Source: an uncultured Subdoligranulum sp.
GTDB lineage: Bacteria > Bacillota > Clostridia > Christensenellales > CAG-314
Length of the DNA stretch: 64,000 nucleotides
Reading direction: 5' to 3'
NCBI GenBank assembly: GCA_902496185.1
Contig: CABUZX010000001.1
Location: forward strand, 62,001-126,000
Shown: positions 43,401 through 52,666 of the stretch, one piece after another
How positions within the stretch are numbered: position 1 is the stretch's first letter
Layout: each line of letters starts with the position of its first letter
Notes under the pieces: model-generated
The model's input: the letters and a program-made list of their open reading frames with translations, nothing else
Databases searched by the model: none
Told to the model about the DNA's origin: nothing
Translations under genes and position numbers: made by a program

Positions 43401-43859
43401 TTAAAATTTAATAATGGGTTTTATTTTTGCAGGTTTCCCGTAACCGATTTTATACTCAGTACCCTTAACATCAAGCAAAAAGAATTCTTTATCAAAATCC
43501 TTTAAAATTCCTTCAAGTTTTTTGTGCCCTTCGTACGGAGCAAAAAAAGTAACTTCTATTTCTTTACCTATATTTCTTTGAAAATCACGTGGCGTTGTCA
43601 ACGCCCTATCAAGCCCCAAAGAAGAAACGTTTAGTATATAAGGTTGATCGTCAGTAGGATTAAGTTTGTCCAAAGGAAGATCCACGGCTCTATGCAACGC
43701 CTCGCAATCGTTGATGTTTACACCACCTTCTTTATCAATAAATATCGTAAGATTCATACCGTCGTGTTTTTTTACGTATTCAACTTCTACTACCTCAATA
43801 CCAAGCTCGGTAGCTATTGGCGAAACCAACTCAAAAACTTGTTGCTTAACGTTTTTCAA
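43401..43859 (-). CDS. rimP: ribosome maturation factor RimP
   Basis: A 30S assembly factor. The N-terminal domain has GIEVVEVEYVKKHDGMNLTI and the EALHRAVDLPLD block; the C-terminal Sm-like domain has VSSLGLDRALTTPRDFQRNIG. An ATG at 43871 opens the frame, but it lies 1 nt before a GGAGG, and a TTG at 43859 sits 5 nt after that site, so I prefer the TTG, giving 152 residues. It is the first gene of an 11-gene operon with a consensus promoter and a leader hairpin. Confidence 0.93.
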   Translation of the reverse strand: MKNVKQQVFELVSPIATELGIEVVEVEYVKKHDGMNLTIFIDKEGGVNINDCEALHRAVDLPLDKLNPTDDQPYILNVSSLGLDRALTTPRDFQRNIGKEIEVTFFAPYEGHKKLEGILKDFDKEFFLLDVKGTEYKIGYGKPAKIKPIIKF

Positions 43860-43880
43860 AACAACCTCCATACATTAACA

Positions 43881-43903
43881 GAGAGTGGGCAAAGCCCACT
43901 CTC
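43881..43903 (-). promoter_or_regulatory. leader hairpin before rimP
   Basis: A perfect 10-bp stem, GAGAGTGGGC with GCCCACTCTC, and a 3-nt loop, lying in the about 65-nt leader between the promoter and the rimP start. No T tract follows, so it is unlikely to be a terminator; protection of the 5' end or binding of a regulator is possible. Confidence 0.6.
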
Positions 43904-43930
43904 ACTAAAGCAAGAACATTAAGTATCTTA

Positions 43931-43959
43931 ATTATAGCATACAAAGAAAAAATTTACAA
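43931..43959 (-). promoter_or_regulatory. sigma-A promoter of the rimP-nusA-infB operon
   Basis: TTGTAA at 43954-43959, 17-nt spacer, TATAAT at 43931-43936 on the minus strand. The predicted start is near 43924. Confidence 0.88.
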
Positions 43960-43969
43960 GAGTTTTTAA

Positions 43970-45568
43970 TCAAATTTTATCTAAAAGTGTTCCATCCATC
44001 GTTAAAAGTTTCACAAACAACTTTGTAGCTACTAAACTATCGTACATTGCCCTATGAAAATCCCCTAATTCAAAATTGAAATATTTAGCCAAAGTCTCCA
44101 ATTTTTCATCTTTTGGACGTGATTTTGAGGGTTGTTTCTCGAAATATTTTTTTGACATTAGCCAGGTATCCAACAGGATATTGTTAAATAAATAACCACA
44201 AGGTCTGGCATAGTATTCCAAAAAAGTATGGTCAAAAGATATATTATGAGCAACCAATGTCGCGCCGTGAGTGAATTTATAAAAATCACCGCATACTTCA
44301 GCAAAGATAGGTTTATCTCGCACCATATCGTCGGTAATATTATTCAACTCCGTAATTCTATGCGGAATAGGAGTTTGAGGGTTTATTAAGGTTGTAAAAG
44401 TTTCAACGATTTGACCATTAATAAGCTTTACTGCGCCGATTTCAATTATCTTATCTACTTGACATTGCAATCCAGTTGTTTCCAAGTCAAAAATCACGTA
44501 GCATTTACCTTTAAGCGCGTTTGGAATATCTTCTTCATTCTTAAACACGTCCGTTTGGGTATTTGTTTCAAAAGGCATTGGCGAAACTTTTACGTACTCG
44601 GGTGGAACGGGTTTAAACTCGTTTAATTTATATTGCTGATCTGCAATTTTGCAAATTGCTATAGAGCTTGCAAGCAATTCTAATTTTCCGTCATAAGAAT
44701 TAACCTGGGCGCGTCCTGATACAAGTACTTCGTCCCCCGAATAAATACTCAACAAAGAAGCAAGGTCTTTTTCATTTTTTGCAAAATATACAACGTTTAT
44801 TGTGCCGGAAAAATCTTGAAGAGTAAACTTGCAAATAGTCATATTTTTATTTTTTGCTTCGCGTTGATTTAAGTTTGCAAACTTACCACACACAACTACT
44901 CTATCATTAGTCGAGACAACGTCAATAATATATTGCGGAGAAATCGAAGGTAATTTACCAATCAAATTTCTTTTGTCTTCTAAAATAATTTTTCTTTCAG
45001 GCTGAGATAAATACGCATCAACAGTACGCTCGCGCTCCTTGTCTAAATGCAATAAAGTTGATTCTACGTCAACCTCTTCACTCGATATTTCGTTTATGAA
45101 ATATGTAATGGGATAACAAGTAAAGGAATTGAAAAATTTTTCAATTTTTAACAAAGCTCCCGAAGTCAATAATTCTTTCACCTTTTTTGTGACGTTAAAA
45201 ACGAAAGAAACCTTGCCAGATTTATCTTCTACTTTTACCTGATCTTTGGCATCAAACAACTCCAAATAAACCGAAGGACAACTTTCCTTTAAAAACTCCC
45301 AAAACATTCGATAAGCAATTTCGGTATCCATTTTATCTATAGTAATATCGATAAAAATTTTGAAACCATCAGGCGAAAATTCCTTTAGAATATTTTTTAA
45401 TTCATTTTTTTTTGCGTCAGACAAAGAAATGGGCGAACTAATGGTATAAGTAACCTTTTTTCGTGGCTTTTCTACTTCTATCTTACGCAAACGTAACTGC
45501 TCAAAATCTTTTACGGATTCGCTTCCGTAATTTTCTTTTGCAAAAACTTTTATTCTATCCAACAGCAT
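43970..45568 (-). CDS. reduced PolC: N-terminal and OB domains with DEDDh exonuclease, no polymerase
   Basis: This gene occupies the standard polC position between ispG and rimP, but encodes only 532 residues instead of about 1,430. Residues about 1-205 resemble the PolC N-terminal domain; 222-310 match its OB fold (CKFTLQDFSGTINVVYFA); 355-530 are the proofreading exonuclease with all five catalytic residues: FDLETTG (Asp361, Glu363), VAHNISFD (Asp446), HRAMYD (His505, Asp510). A 40-residue linker replaces the PHP segment that normally separates OB fold and exonuclease, and the palm, fingers and thumb are absent. The frame is intact. I start at the ATG at 45568, which has GAGG upstream and overlaps ispG by 14 nt. 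It may serve as a stand-alone 3'-5' exonuclease. Confidence 0.85.
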   Translation of the reverse strand: MLLDRIKVFAKENYGSESVKDFEQLRLRKIEVEKPRKKVTYTISSPISLSDAKKNELKNILKEFSPDGFKIFIDITIDKMDTEIAYRMFWEFLKESCPSVYLELFDAKDQVKVEDKSGKVSFVFNVTKKVKELLTSGALLKIEKFFNSFTCYPITYFINEISSEEVDVESTLLHLDKERERTVDAYLSQPERKIILEDKRNLIGKLPSISPQYIIDVVSTNDRVVVCGKFANLNQREAKNKNMTICKFTLQDFSGTINVVYFAKNEKDLASLLSIYSGDEVLVSGRAQVNSYDGKLELLASSIAICKIADQQYKLNEFKPVPPEYVKVSPMPFETNTQTDVFKNEEDIPNALKGKCYVIFDLETTGLQCQVDKIIEIGAVKLINGQIVETFTTLINPQTPIPHRITELNNITDDMVRDKPIFAEVCGDFYKFTHGATLVAHNISFDHTFLEYYARPCGYLFNNILLDTWLMSKKYFEKQPSKSRPKDEKLETLAKYFNFELGDFHRAMYDSLVATKLFVKLLTMDGTLLDKI

Positions 45569-46607
45569 TAGCCATTTCCTCGACAATATCAACAAAAGCG
45601 TCGACTATATTTTCAATAGGCAACACACCAACGGTTTCCCCGCGTTTAAAAAGCAATGCTTCGTGAGCACCAAAAGCAATTCCAACGTCCGCATCTTTGG
45701 CTTCCCCTGGACCATTAACAGGACAACCCATCACTGCTACTTTTAAATTTGAATTTAAAAATTTAATTCTTTCATAAATTTCATTTGCTATCGGCACCAT
45801 ATTAGCCATACAGCGCCCACAAGTTGGACATGAAACAAAATTAATTGAACTAATTTTGTTTCCGCAAGCCATTAATATATTTTTGGCAGCAAAAACCTCT
45901 TCTACGGGGTTGGCAGTTAAAGAAACCCTAATTGTGTTTCCTATACCATTAAACAACAATTGACCTATTGCAAGAGTACTTTTGACCAAGCCAATACTTG
46001 TCGGCCCCGCCTCGGTAAGCCCTATATGTAAAGGATAATCACTTCGCTTGCTTAATTTAGTATTTATATCAATGGTATCTATTACGTTACTACTTTTTAT
46101 TGACAAAACTAAATCAAAAAAACCTTTTTTTTCAAAAAACGAAACTTGCGAAAGCAAACTCTCTATCAAAGCCATATCTTTTTGAGGATATCGTAACAAA
46201 TATTCTTTATTTATACTACCACTATTTGCACCTATTCTTATAGGAACAAGATGAGCTTTAGCGCAATCTATAATTTGCTCCAATTTTTCAGCTGAATCAA
46301 TATTGCCGGGATTAATCCTAATCTTATTTGCGCCGTTTTCCATTGCCATTAGCGCTAAGTTGTGATTAAAATGAATATCGGCAACTAACGGCAACTCGGG
46401 AAAACTTTCTTTAATTTTTTTTATTGCAAGAGCATCTTCCCTATCTAAAACAGCAACGCGAACAATATCGCAACCTGCTTTTTTTAGCAATGAAATTTGC
46501 CGACAAGTTGCAATTATATCTTTAGTTTTTGTATTTGTCATAGATTGAATTGCTATAGGATTTTGTCCCCCAATAGCAACCTTTCCAACATTAATCTCTT
46601 TCGTCAT
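45555..46607 (-). CDS. ispG: 4-hydroxy-3-methylbut-2-enyl diphosphate synthase (flavodoxin)
   Basis: Sixth enzyme of the MEP pathway, an iron-sulfur protein. The TIM barrel begins VGKVAIGGQNPIAIQSMTNT, with RINPGNI and GLTEAGP; the cluster ligands are in SCPTCGRC and the glutamate in GCPVNGPGEA. It has 350 residues. It overlaps rseP by 4 nt upstream. With dxr just upstream and dxs and ispH elsewhere in the window, four MEP enzymes are present. Confidence 0.97.
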   Translation of the reverse strand: MTKEINVGKVAIGGQNPIAIQSMTNTKTKDIIATCRQISLLKKAGCDIVRVAVLDREDALAIKKIKESFPELPLVADIHFNHNLALMAMENGANKIRINPGNIDSAEKLEQIIDCAKAHLVPIRIGANSGSINKEYLLRYPQKDMALIESLLSQVSFFEKKGFFDLVLSIKSSNVIDTIDINTKLSKRSDYPLHIGLTEAGPTSIGLVKSTLAIGQLLFNGIGNTIRVSLTANPVEEVFAAKNILMACGNKISSINFVSCPTCGRCMANMVPIANEIYERIKFLNSNLKVAVMGCPVNGPGEAKDADVGIAFGAHEALLFKRGETVGVLPIENIVDAFVDIVEEMANAVG

Positions 46608-47701
46608 AATAAATATCGTATCACGTCCAAAATTATAACCAACAACAACAAAACCAACAAACCTATTGTATGAATTATTCCTTCAACCTTTCTGCTTATT
46701 GGTTTTTTTCTAATCCATTCAATAATTACAAAAACCACCCTGCCTCCATCCAACGCAGGAAGTGGCAACAAATTAAATACCGCAAGATTAACGGAAATTA
46801 ATATTATTAAAAATAACGTATTTCCAAATCCCGTAGAAATAATTTGCGTCGTTACGTCAATTGTCGTAACAGGACCACCCAAATCAGTTACTCCCACTTC
46901 ACCGGTAAATATGCCACCAAGTGTTTCCAAGACGTAAGTTCCCGCCCGCACACAATATGGCAAACTTCTTACAAATGCTTCACCTATGCCGAAATTATAC
47001 TTTTCATATCGCTGTAGAATACCCCAACCATAACTCAACTGCTTATTTCCTTCATCATCAGTATAAGTATAGTTGCCTTTATTTAAAGTGAGTTCTATCT
47101 TTTTGTAGCTTCCCGTATCGTCCTTGCGTAAAACTATTACCGACATAGTATTGTCTGCTTTTGCAATATATGATGAAGAATCCAATGTTAAATATAGTTT
47201 TTTACCATCAATGCTATATATAATGTCGTCTTTGCACAAGCCGTTGGGTGTGTTAAAAGTAGATATATTTGCCGAATCATCAAAAACGTCATCAACAACC
47301 AATACAGTTTCGCTAAAACAAGAAAAAGCAATAAAACTAATCAATATTGCAGACAAAAAATTAAATAGCGCACCGCTTACTAAAACTATAATTCTTTTCC
47401 AAGGTTTTTGATTATTAAAAGCTTTAGGATTGGTATTTTCCCCCTCGTCTTCACCTTCAAAAGCACAAAATCCACCTAATGGAAATATTCTGATAGAAAA
47501 AAATTCTCCGCTTTTTAATTTTTTTCTAAAAATCTTAGGCCCCATACCTATCGCAAATTCATTTATCTGAAAACCTAATAACTTGCCCGACGTATAATGC
47601 CCTAATTCATGCACGGTAATCATAAATAGCAATATAAGTATAGCTAACAATATTTTGCCTATCACAGACATTATAGTACCTAAATTAGCAAATAGTAACA
47701 T
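46604..47701 (-). CDS. rseP: RIP metalloprotease RseP
   Basis: A site-2 intramembrane protease of 365 residues. The zinc site is HELGH in the first membrane helix, one PDZ domain lies near residues 130-210, and the third ligand region is LPLPALDGGRV. Its targets are probably anti-sigma factors or leftover signal peptides. GAGG precedes the ATG at 47701, so the long start that overlaps dxr by 17 nt is supported. Confidence 0.95.
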   Translation of the reverse strand: MLLFANLGTIMSVIGKILLAILILLFMITVHELGHYTSGKLLGFQINEFAIGMGPKIFRKKLKSGEFFSIRIFPLGGFCAFEGEDEGENTNPKAFNNQKPWKRIIVLVSGALFNFLSAILISFIAFSCFSETVLVVDDVFDDSANISTFNTPNGLCKDDIIYSIDGKKLYLTLDSSSYIAKADNTMSVIVLRKDDTGSYKKIELTLNKGNYTYTDDEGNKQLSYGWGILQRYEKYNFGIGEAFVRSLPYCVRAGTYVLETLGGIFTGEVGVTDLGGPVTTIDVTTQIISTGFGNTLFLIILISVNLAVFNLLPLPALDGGRVVFVIIEWIRKKPISRKVEGIIHTIGLLVLLLLVIILDVIRYLL

Positions 47702-48824
47702 ATTTATCCTCTATCAAGTTAATTGTAAATTCCTTTACTTCTCTATCCAAAGCCAAAACGGTTTGTACGTCAAATTTTATGCAATCTATACGTTTTTTAT
47801 AATAGTTGCAAACGCTTTTTAAAATTTCATATATATCAAAAAATTTTATTTTATCTTTTAAAAAATAGTCTACAACAACGTCGTCACAAGCAACCAATAC
47901 AGCGGGCATTAGTTTGTGCATTTTAAATGATTTTACACAAATCTCAATACCTTCAAAAATATCATTATCAACAGGCAAAAACTGCAATACTGAAACGGTT
48001 TTTAAATCAAGTTTATTTTTAGCAATTGGCAATCTTTTAGGATAATTTAAAGCGTAAGATATGGGCAAACACATATTAGTTACTCCCATTTGAGCCAAAA
48101 TACTACCGTCACAAAATTCAACAAGAGAATGAACTATACTCTGAGGATGAATCACCACGTCAATATTATCAATATTGACACCAAACAACCAATGCGCCTC
48201 AATCACTTCAAAGCCCTTGTTTATCAAAGTAGCGCTATCAATAGTTATTTTATCGCCCATATTCCATTTAGGATGACGTAAAGCATCTTTAGAAGATATC
48301 TCAAATAACTCTTCTTTTCTTTTACCAAAAAAAGCACCGCCACTACAAGTAAGAATAATTTTTTCGGGATTCGTCTGTCCTTGCAAACATTGAAAAATTG
48401 CGCTATGCTCACTATCCACAGGCAAAAGTTTTGCGTTTGAATCTTTTAATGCATCTATAATAAATGCTCCTGCAGAGACAAGAATTTCCTTATTCGCAAG
48501 AGCAACGTCCTTACCCAACTTCAAAGCTTTTAAAACAGCAGGCAACGCCACTATTCCTCTTGTTGCAACAACAATAATATCCGCCGTTTCTACGGCTTTT
48601 TCCAAATAAACATCACCGTAAAATATCCCATCATCAGCAGTAAGCGTTTCATCCAAAAGACAAACAAAATCAACGTTAAATTGTTTTTGCTGTAATTTTA
48701 ATAAATTTTTATTTGAATAAGCAACCAATGCTGTTACAGTAAACTCATCTTTATTTTGCTCAATTACTTGCAAGGTTTGCTTACCTATACTACCGGTACT
48801 ACCTAAAATTGCTACCTTTTTCAT
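47685..48824 (-). CDS. dxr: 1-deoxy-D-xylulose 5-phosphate reductoisomerase
   Basis: Second step of the MEP pathway, using NADPH. The N-terminal LGSTGSIGKQTL motif, KEILVSAG, LPVDSEHSAIFQCLQG and the active-site loop HPKWNMG with NKGFEVIEAHWLF are all present. It has 379 residues. The ATG nearly abuts the cdsA stop and lacks its own Shine-Dalgarno, so translation is probably coupled. Confidence 0.97.
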   Translation of the reverse strand: MKKVAILGSTGSIGKQTLQVIEQNKDEFTVTALVAYSNKNLLKLQQKQFNVDFVCLLDETLTADDGIFYGDVYLEKAVETADIIVVATRGIVALPAVLKALKLGKDVALANKEILVSAGAFIIDALKDSNAKLLPVDSEHSAIFQCLQGQTNPEKIILTCSGGAFFGKRKEELFEISSKDALRHPKWNMGDKITIDSATLINKGFEVIEAHWLFGVNIDNIDVVIHPQSIVHSLVEFCDGSILAQMGVTNMCLPISYALNYPKRLPIAKNKLDLKTVSVLQFLPVDNDIFEGIEICVKSFKMHKLMPAVLVACDDVVVDYFLKDKIKFFDIYEILKSVCNYYKKRIDCIKFDVQTVLALDREVKEFTINLIEDKYVTIC

Positions 48825-48825
48825 A

Positions 48826-49725
48826 TTACAAAATTATCCCAAAAACTAATGCAATAAATACAGAATTAAACATTACGCCATCAAATCTATCCATAACCCC
48901 ACCGTGCACCCCAAGCAAAGAGGAATAATCTTTTATTCCGCAATATCTTTTAACAACACTTGCAACCAAATCTCCAATTTGTGTAAACATACTACCAAAA
49001 ATTCCTATAATTACGTATATTGAGATTTTTAAAGCAATAGGCAAAGGTAATCCGCAATCCACAAAAATAGCAAAGGGCGTTTCAAACAACAAATAAACTA
49101 TTCCTGCACCGATTAAACCGCCCACAAGTCCACCTATTGAACCTTCAATTGTTTTTTTGGGACTAATATGCGGTACAAGCTTATGTCTACCAAACAAAAC
49201 ACCAAAGAAATAAGCAAACATATCAGTAAAACAAGATACCAAAAACGCCAAACTTAACGCTACGGTATTGTATGGAGTAAGCGCGCCTGTTGTAGTATCT
49301 TGCGCTTTGTTCAAAAAGAAAAGCGTTGACATAATAAGCGTAGGGTAAACCAATAAAAAGGCAAAATTCATTAGAGTTTCCGCAATATTTTCATCCGCTA
49401 CAATCAAGACAATCAAACATCCAATTACAAATGTGGCTAAAGTAAACAAAACCATGCCTGTAAAACCGTACAAAAAATAGCTCGGTCCATACAAACATGC
49501 AAAAATCCATATCAAAACACCCAATCGTTTTGAAATTCTGTCGCCCAATGCAAACCTGACTTCTAATATACATATAGCAACTACTATGCACAAAAAATAG
49601 CTCATAATTGCCCTGTCAACAAAGTAGCCAAGCAATATAGCCACAACGTAAGTTATGCCAATAAGCACCCCAATAAGAGTGCGACTAAGCATTGTATTTA
49701 ATTGACCTTTAGTTAACTTTGCCAA
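48826..49725 (-). CDS. cdsA: phosphatidate cytidylyltransferase
   Basis: Makes CDP-diacylglycerol for phospholipid synthesis. A polytopic membrane protein of up to 299 residues with about eight membrane segments and the C-terminal signature in the form SPKKTIEGSIGGLVGG and LLGVHGGVMDRFDGVMF. The open frame starts at a TTG with AGAGGAT upstream; an ATG 11 codons later at 49692 is the alternative and matches the length of other CdsA proteins better. It overlaps uppS by 17 nt. Confidence 0.94.
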   Translation of the reverse strand: MAKLTKGQLNTMLSRTLIGVLIGITYVVAILLGYFVDRAIMSYFLCIVVAICILEVRFALGDRISKRLGVLIWIFACLYGPSYFLYGFTGMVLFTLATFVIGCLIVLIVADENIAETLMNFAFLLVYPTLIMSTLFFLNKAQDTTTGALTPYNTVALSLAFLVSCFTDMFAYFFGVLFGRHKLVPHISPKKTIEGSIGGLVGGLIGAGIVYLLFETPFAIFVDCGLPLPIALKISIYVIIGIFGSMFTQIGDLVASVVKRYCGIKDYSSLLGVHGGVMDRFDGVMFNSVFIALVFGIIL

Positions 49726-50389
49726 AATTTCTTATCCTCTTCTTAAACGCGTTTAAAACACCTAAAAGATCTTCTTCCGTTAAGTCAGGCCACAAAACGT
49801 CAGAAAAAAATAATTCCGTATAGGCCGATTGAAACATCAAAAAATTACTTAACCTAACCTGCCCGCCTGTTCGTAAAATCAAATCAGGACAAGGCAAATC
49901 TTGATACATTTCTTTTAAAAAATCATCTTCAGTGGCGTTTTTCAATTTATTTTTTTCCGCAAGAAGTTTAGCGGCCCTTAAAATTTCTGCTCTACCACCA
50001 TAATTTAAGCATAAATTTAATGTAATATTCTTGCAATGTTGAGTTTTTTTAGTACATTCTTCCATTTTTTCCGTCAAGTCTTTAGGTAAGCCATCAAAAG
50101 CAGAAGAAAATACAACTTTTACTCCTTTAGAAACAAACTCATCAATACGCGAAATATATTGTCGCGCAAGCGAAAAAAGTCCTGATATTTCTATCGAAGA
50201 ACGACGCCAGTTTTCAGTAGAAAAAACGTATAAACTTACTACGGAAATCTCACCACATTTTAAACAAAAATCAACCACACGCGAGGCTGTTTCTACCCCT
50301 TTGATATGGCCGTTTTTTCGTGGTATACCACGCAATTTTGCCCAACGACCGTTGCCGTCCATAATAAACGCCCAATGCAATTTATCCAC
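49709..50389 (-). CDS. uppS: isoprenyl transferase (undecaprenyl diphosphate synthase)
   Basis: A cis-prenyltransferase making the C55 lipid carrier for the cell wall. Seen are IMDGNGRWAK with catalytic Asp11, the STENWRR block, and the C-terminal RTGGQVRLSNFLMFQSAYTE. The last block carries Gly and Gln where most members have Ser and Glu (RTSGE), a mild variation. The start codon is GTG with AGGAGG upstream, overlapping the stop of the preceding small gene. It has 226 residues. Confidence 0.95.
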   Translation of the reverse strand: MDKLHWAFIMDGNGRWAKLRGIPRKNGHIKGVETASRVVDFCLKCGEISVVSLYVFSTENWRRSSIEISGLFSLARQYISRIDEFVSKGVKVVFSSAFDGLPKDLTEKMEECTKKTQHCKNITLNLCLNYGGRAEILRAAKLLAEKNKLKNATEDDFLKEMYQDLPCPDLILRTGGQVRLSNFLMFQSAYTELFFSDVLWPDLTEEDLLGVLNAFKKRIRNFGKVN

Positions 50390-50592
50390 TAAATATCCTC
50401 CTTTACGTTTAACAAAAAGCGACCGACAACTAAAATAATTTTATCAACGGTCGCTCTAACTGCAACAACAAGTTTGTCGTTGCCAATCGTTTTTTTATCT
50501 TGAGTGTAAAGGAGGGCAAAAGGCAAATTATTTTCATTGCAAAAATTAATTGCAAATTCTTCCGTATTGCCCACCAAAAAAGAATAGTCCAT
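50389..50592 (-). CDS. small hypothetical protein between frr and uppS
   Basis: A 67-residue reading frame overlapping the frr stop (TAATG) and the uppS start (TAGTG). The product is mixed alpha/beta in look, ends in a strand-like run (LVVAVRATVDKIILVVGRF), and has no membrane segment or known motif. The tight fit between two essential genes supports translation. I do not recognise a family. Confidence 0.55.
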   Translation of the reverse strand: MDYSFLVGNTEEFAINFCNENNLPFALLYTQDKKTIGNDKLVVAVRATVDKIILVVGRFLLNVKEDI

Positions 50593-51167
50593 TAAACAGA
50601 CATAACCTCTTTTTCTTTTTGTTTGCAGGCCACGTCAACTTCTTCTATATTCTTTGAAATAATTTTTTCAATTTCAGCCTCAAAATCATTAATACTATCT
50701 TCTGAAACGAGCTTGTCAGCCTTGACCTTTTTCATCATTTCAAGAGCTTCTCTACGAGTATTGCGCATTGCAACTTTTGCATCTTCTGCCAATTTTTTGA
50801 CTGTTTTAACGGATTCTTTACGTCTTTCTTCCGTCATCTCAGGAAATACCAATCTAATAATTGTACCATCGTTAGCCGGAGTAACACCGATATTAGCTGC
50901 CAATATAGCTTTTTCTATTTTTCCGAGCATACTCTTGTCCCATGGAGTAATTACTATCATACGCGCTTCAGGGACGTTTATATTTGCCGTTTGCGAAATA
51001 GGAGTATTTGTGCCATAGTAGTCTACAAAAACTTTATCAAGTAATTTTGGATTAGCGCGACCAACTTTAAGCAAGGCATATTCCGAGCGCATATACTCAA
51101 AAGATTTTTCCAGTTTTGATTCAAGATTTAAAAAAATTTCCTCTACTTGCGGTATCTGATAATTCAT
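50592..51167 (-). CDS. frr: ribosome recycling factor
   Basis: Splits the ribosome after termination together with EF-G. The 191-residue sequence has LLKVGRANPKLLDKVFVDYYG in the helix-hinge region, the PWDKSMLGKIEKAI block and ERRKESVKTVKKLAEDAKVAMRNTRR near the C-terminus (read in parts). The usual RAGRANP is RVGRANP-like here. AAGGAG precedes the ATG. It is 12 nt after pyrH. Confidence 0.97.
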   Translation of the reverse strand: MNYQIPQVEEIFLNLESKLEKSFEYMRSEYALLKVGRANPKLLDKVFVDYYGTNTPISQTANINVPEARMIVITPWDKSMLGKIEKAILAANIGVTPANDGTIIRLVFPEMTEERRKESVKTVKKLAEDAKVAMRNTRREALEMMKKVKADKLVSEDSINDFEAEIEKIISKNIEEVDVACKQKEKEVMSV

Positions 51168-51179
51168 AATTTTTCTCCT

Positions 51180-51881
51180 TTAATAAATAATTGTACCGAT
51201 ATTTTTGCCGTTTACAGCGTCAATAATTGATCCGTCTCTATGTCCGTCAAAAACCAATACCGGAATATTGTTTTCTTTACACATTGAAATAGCAGTAAGA
51301 TCCATAGCTTTTAAATCCCTATTGATAACGTCCATAAATCTAATTTTATCAATTTTTACTGCGTTTTTATTAATTTTTGGGTCGCTGTCATAAACTCCGT
51401 CAACACTTTTTGCGCAAAGTAAAATGTCAGCTTTAATCTCAGCCGCGCGTAATGCCGCGGTAGTATCCGTTGAAAAGTAAGGATTACCCGTGCCTGCGCC
51501 AAATATAACTACTCTACCGTTTTCAAGATGAGCAAGAGCTTTTCTTAAAATATAGGGTTCAGCCACTCTCGTAATAGTTAATGACGTCTGAACACGCGTT
51601 ACAACTCCTTTTTGCTCCAAAGCATCTTGCAAAGCCAAAGCATTGATAACCGTTGCCAACATACCCATATGGTCAGCAGTTGACCTTTCCATATTAGTAC
51701 CTTGTCTGCCCCGCCAAAAGTTTCCACCGCCAAGCACGATACCTATTTGCACGCCTTCCTTCCATAATTGTTCGATTTGCTTCGTCAACATTGCAATACT
51801 TTCTTCACAAAGACCAAATCCTGCCTTGCCTGCTAATGCTTCTCCGCTAATTTTAATAAGAATACGTTTGTATGATTTCAC
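51180..51881 (-). CDS. pyrH: UMP kinase
   Basis: Phosphorylates UMP to UDP. The amino-acid-kinase fold is seen as [42 protein letters not shown] and [20 protein letters not shown] (in part). The start is a GTG at 51881 with AGAGGT upstream; an ATG further upstream would add residues without family likeness. It has 233 residues. It is preceded by the tsf terminator, with a TATAAT sequence between them but no good -35 box. Confidence 0.94.
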   Translation of the reverse strand: MKSYKRILIKISGEALAGKAGFGLCEESIAMLTKQIEQLWKEGVQIGIVLGGGNFWRGRQGTNMERSTADHMGMLATVINALALQDALEQKGVVTRVQTSLTITRVAEPYILRKALAHLENGRVVIFGAGTGNPYFSTDTTAALRAAEIKADILLCAKSVDGVYDSDPKINKNAVKIDKIRFMDVINRDLKAMDLTAISMCKENNIPVLVFDGHRDGSIIDAVNGKNIGTIIY

Positions 51882-51901
51882 AAAACACCTCTGATTATAA
51901 A

Positions 51902-51937
51902 AATGGGGAATCAATCTTAAATAGATTGTCCCCCATT
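51902..51937 (-). terminator. terminator after tsf
   Basis: A stem of about 15 bp with one bulged A and a G-T wobble, built around AATGGGG/CCCCATT and CAATCT/AGATTG, followed by TTTTATAA on the minus strand. It starts 13 nt past the tsf stop. Confidence 0.82.
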
Positions 51938-51949
51938 CTAAACAAAAAA

Positions 51950-52618
51950 TTACTTATTGAGTTGTTCCATTTGGGAAGCAATCTCGTCAACAAAATTGTC
52001 TTTACGTTTTTCAAGACCTTCACCCATTTCATAACGAACAAAACGACGTACAGTAATCTTTTCGCCGATTGCTGCTACTGCTTGAGTAATAAGCTCTTTA
52101 ACCGTAATAGAAGGATCTTTTACGTATTCTTGTTCTAACAAGCAAACTTCCTTGTAGTATTTTTGAATTCTTCCTTCTACCATTTTTTCAATAACGTTTT
52201 GAGGTTTGTTTCCACCTTGGTTTTGAGCTTGAGCAAGCAAAATTTCCCTTTCTGCGGCAACTTTTGCAGGATCAACTTCTTCAATTGAAACTACTTCAGG
52301 CTTTGCAGCGGCAATTTGCATTGTCAAATTGTGTACAAGATCCAAAAATTGGTCACTACGTGCGACAAAGTCCGTTTCACAATTAACTTCGATCAAAACG
52401 CCGATTTTGCCACCCATGTGAATATAACTGTCAACCACGCCTTCAGCTGCAACACGGTCTGCTTTTTTTGCGGCGGAAGCCATACCCTTTTCTCTAAGAT
52501 ATTTGATTGCTTCTTCCATATTACCGTCAACAGCAACTAAAGCCTTTTTGCAATCCATCATACCTACGCCGGTTTTTTCGCGAAGTTTCATGACGTCAGC
52601 ATTGGTAAAATTTGCCAT
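51950..52618 (-). CDS. tsf: translation elongation factor Ts
   Basis: Nucleotide exchange factor for EF-Tu. Motifs are [38 protein letters not shown] and [16 protein letters not shown] [13 protein letters not shown]. The product has 222 residues, a shortened form lacking part of the second dimerisation subdomain found in the 283-residue E. coli protein. Clear AAAGGAG upstream. It is the second gene of the rpsB-tsf operon. Confidence 0.96.
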   Translation of the reverse strand: MANFTNADVMKLREKTGVGMMDCKKALVAVDGNMEEAIKYLREKGMASAAKKADRVAAEGVVDSYIHMGGKIGVLIEVNCETDFVARSDQFLDLVHNLTMQIAAAKPEVVSIEEVDPAKVAAEREILLAQAQNQGGNKPQNVIEKMVEGRIQKYYKEVCLLEQEYVKDPSITVKELITQAVAAIGEKITVRRFVRYEMGEGLEKRKDNFVDEIASQMEQLNK

Positions 52619-52666
52619 AATATTTTCTCCTTTATATTGATAATCTTAAACTTTTGCAATAATTTA

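Noticed and set aside
43970..45568. Frameshift as the cause of the short PolC
   Set aside because: The interval up to rimP holds only a promoter and a leader, and the PHP insertion is also missing inside the frame, so the lost domains are absent, not shifted.
51889..51897. TATAAT between the tsf terminator and pyrH as a pyrH promoter
   Set aside because: No acceptable -35 box lies 16-18 nt upstream; the sequence is part of the terminator's AT-rich exit.
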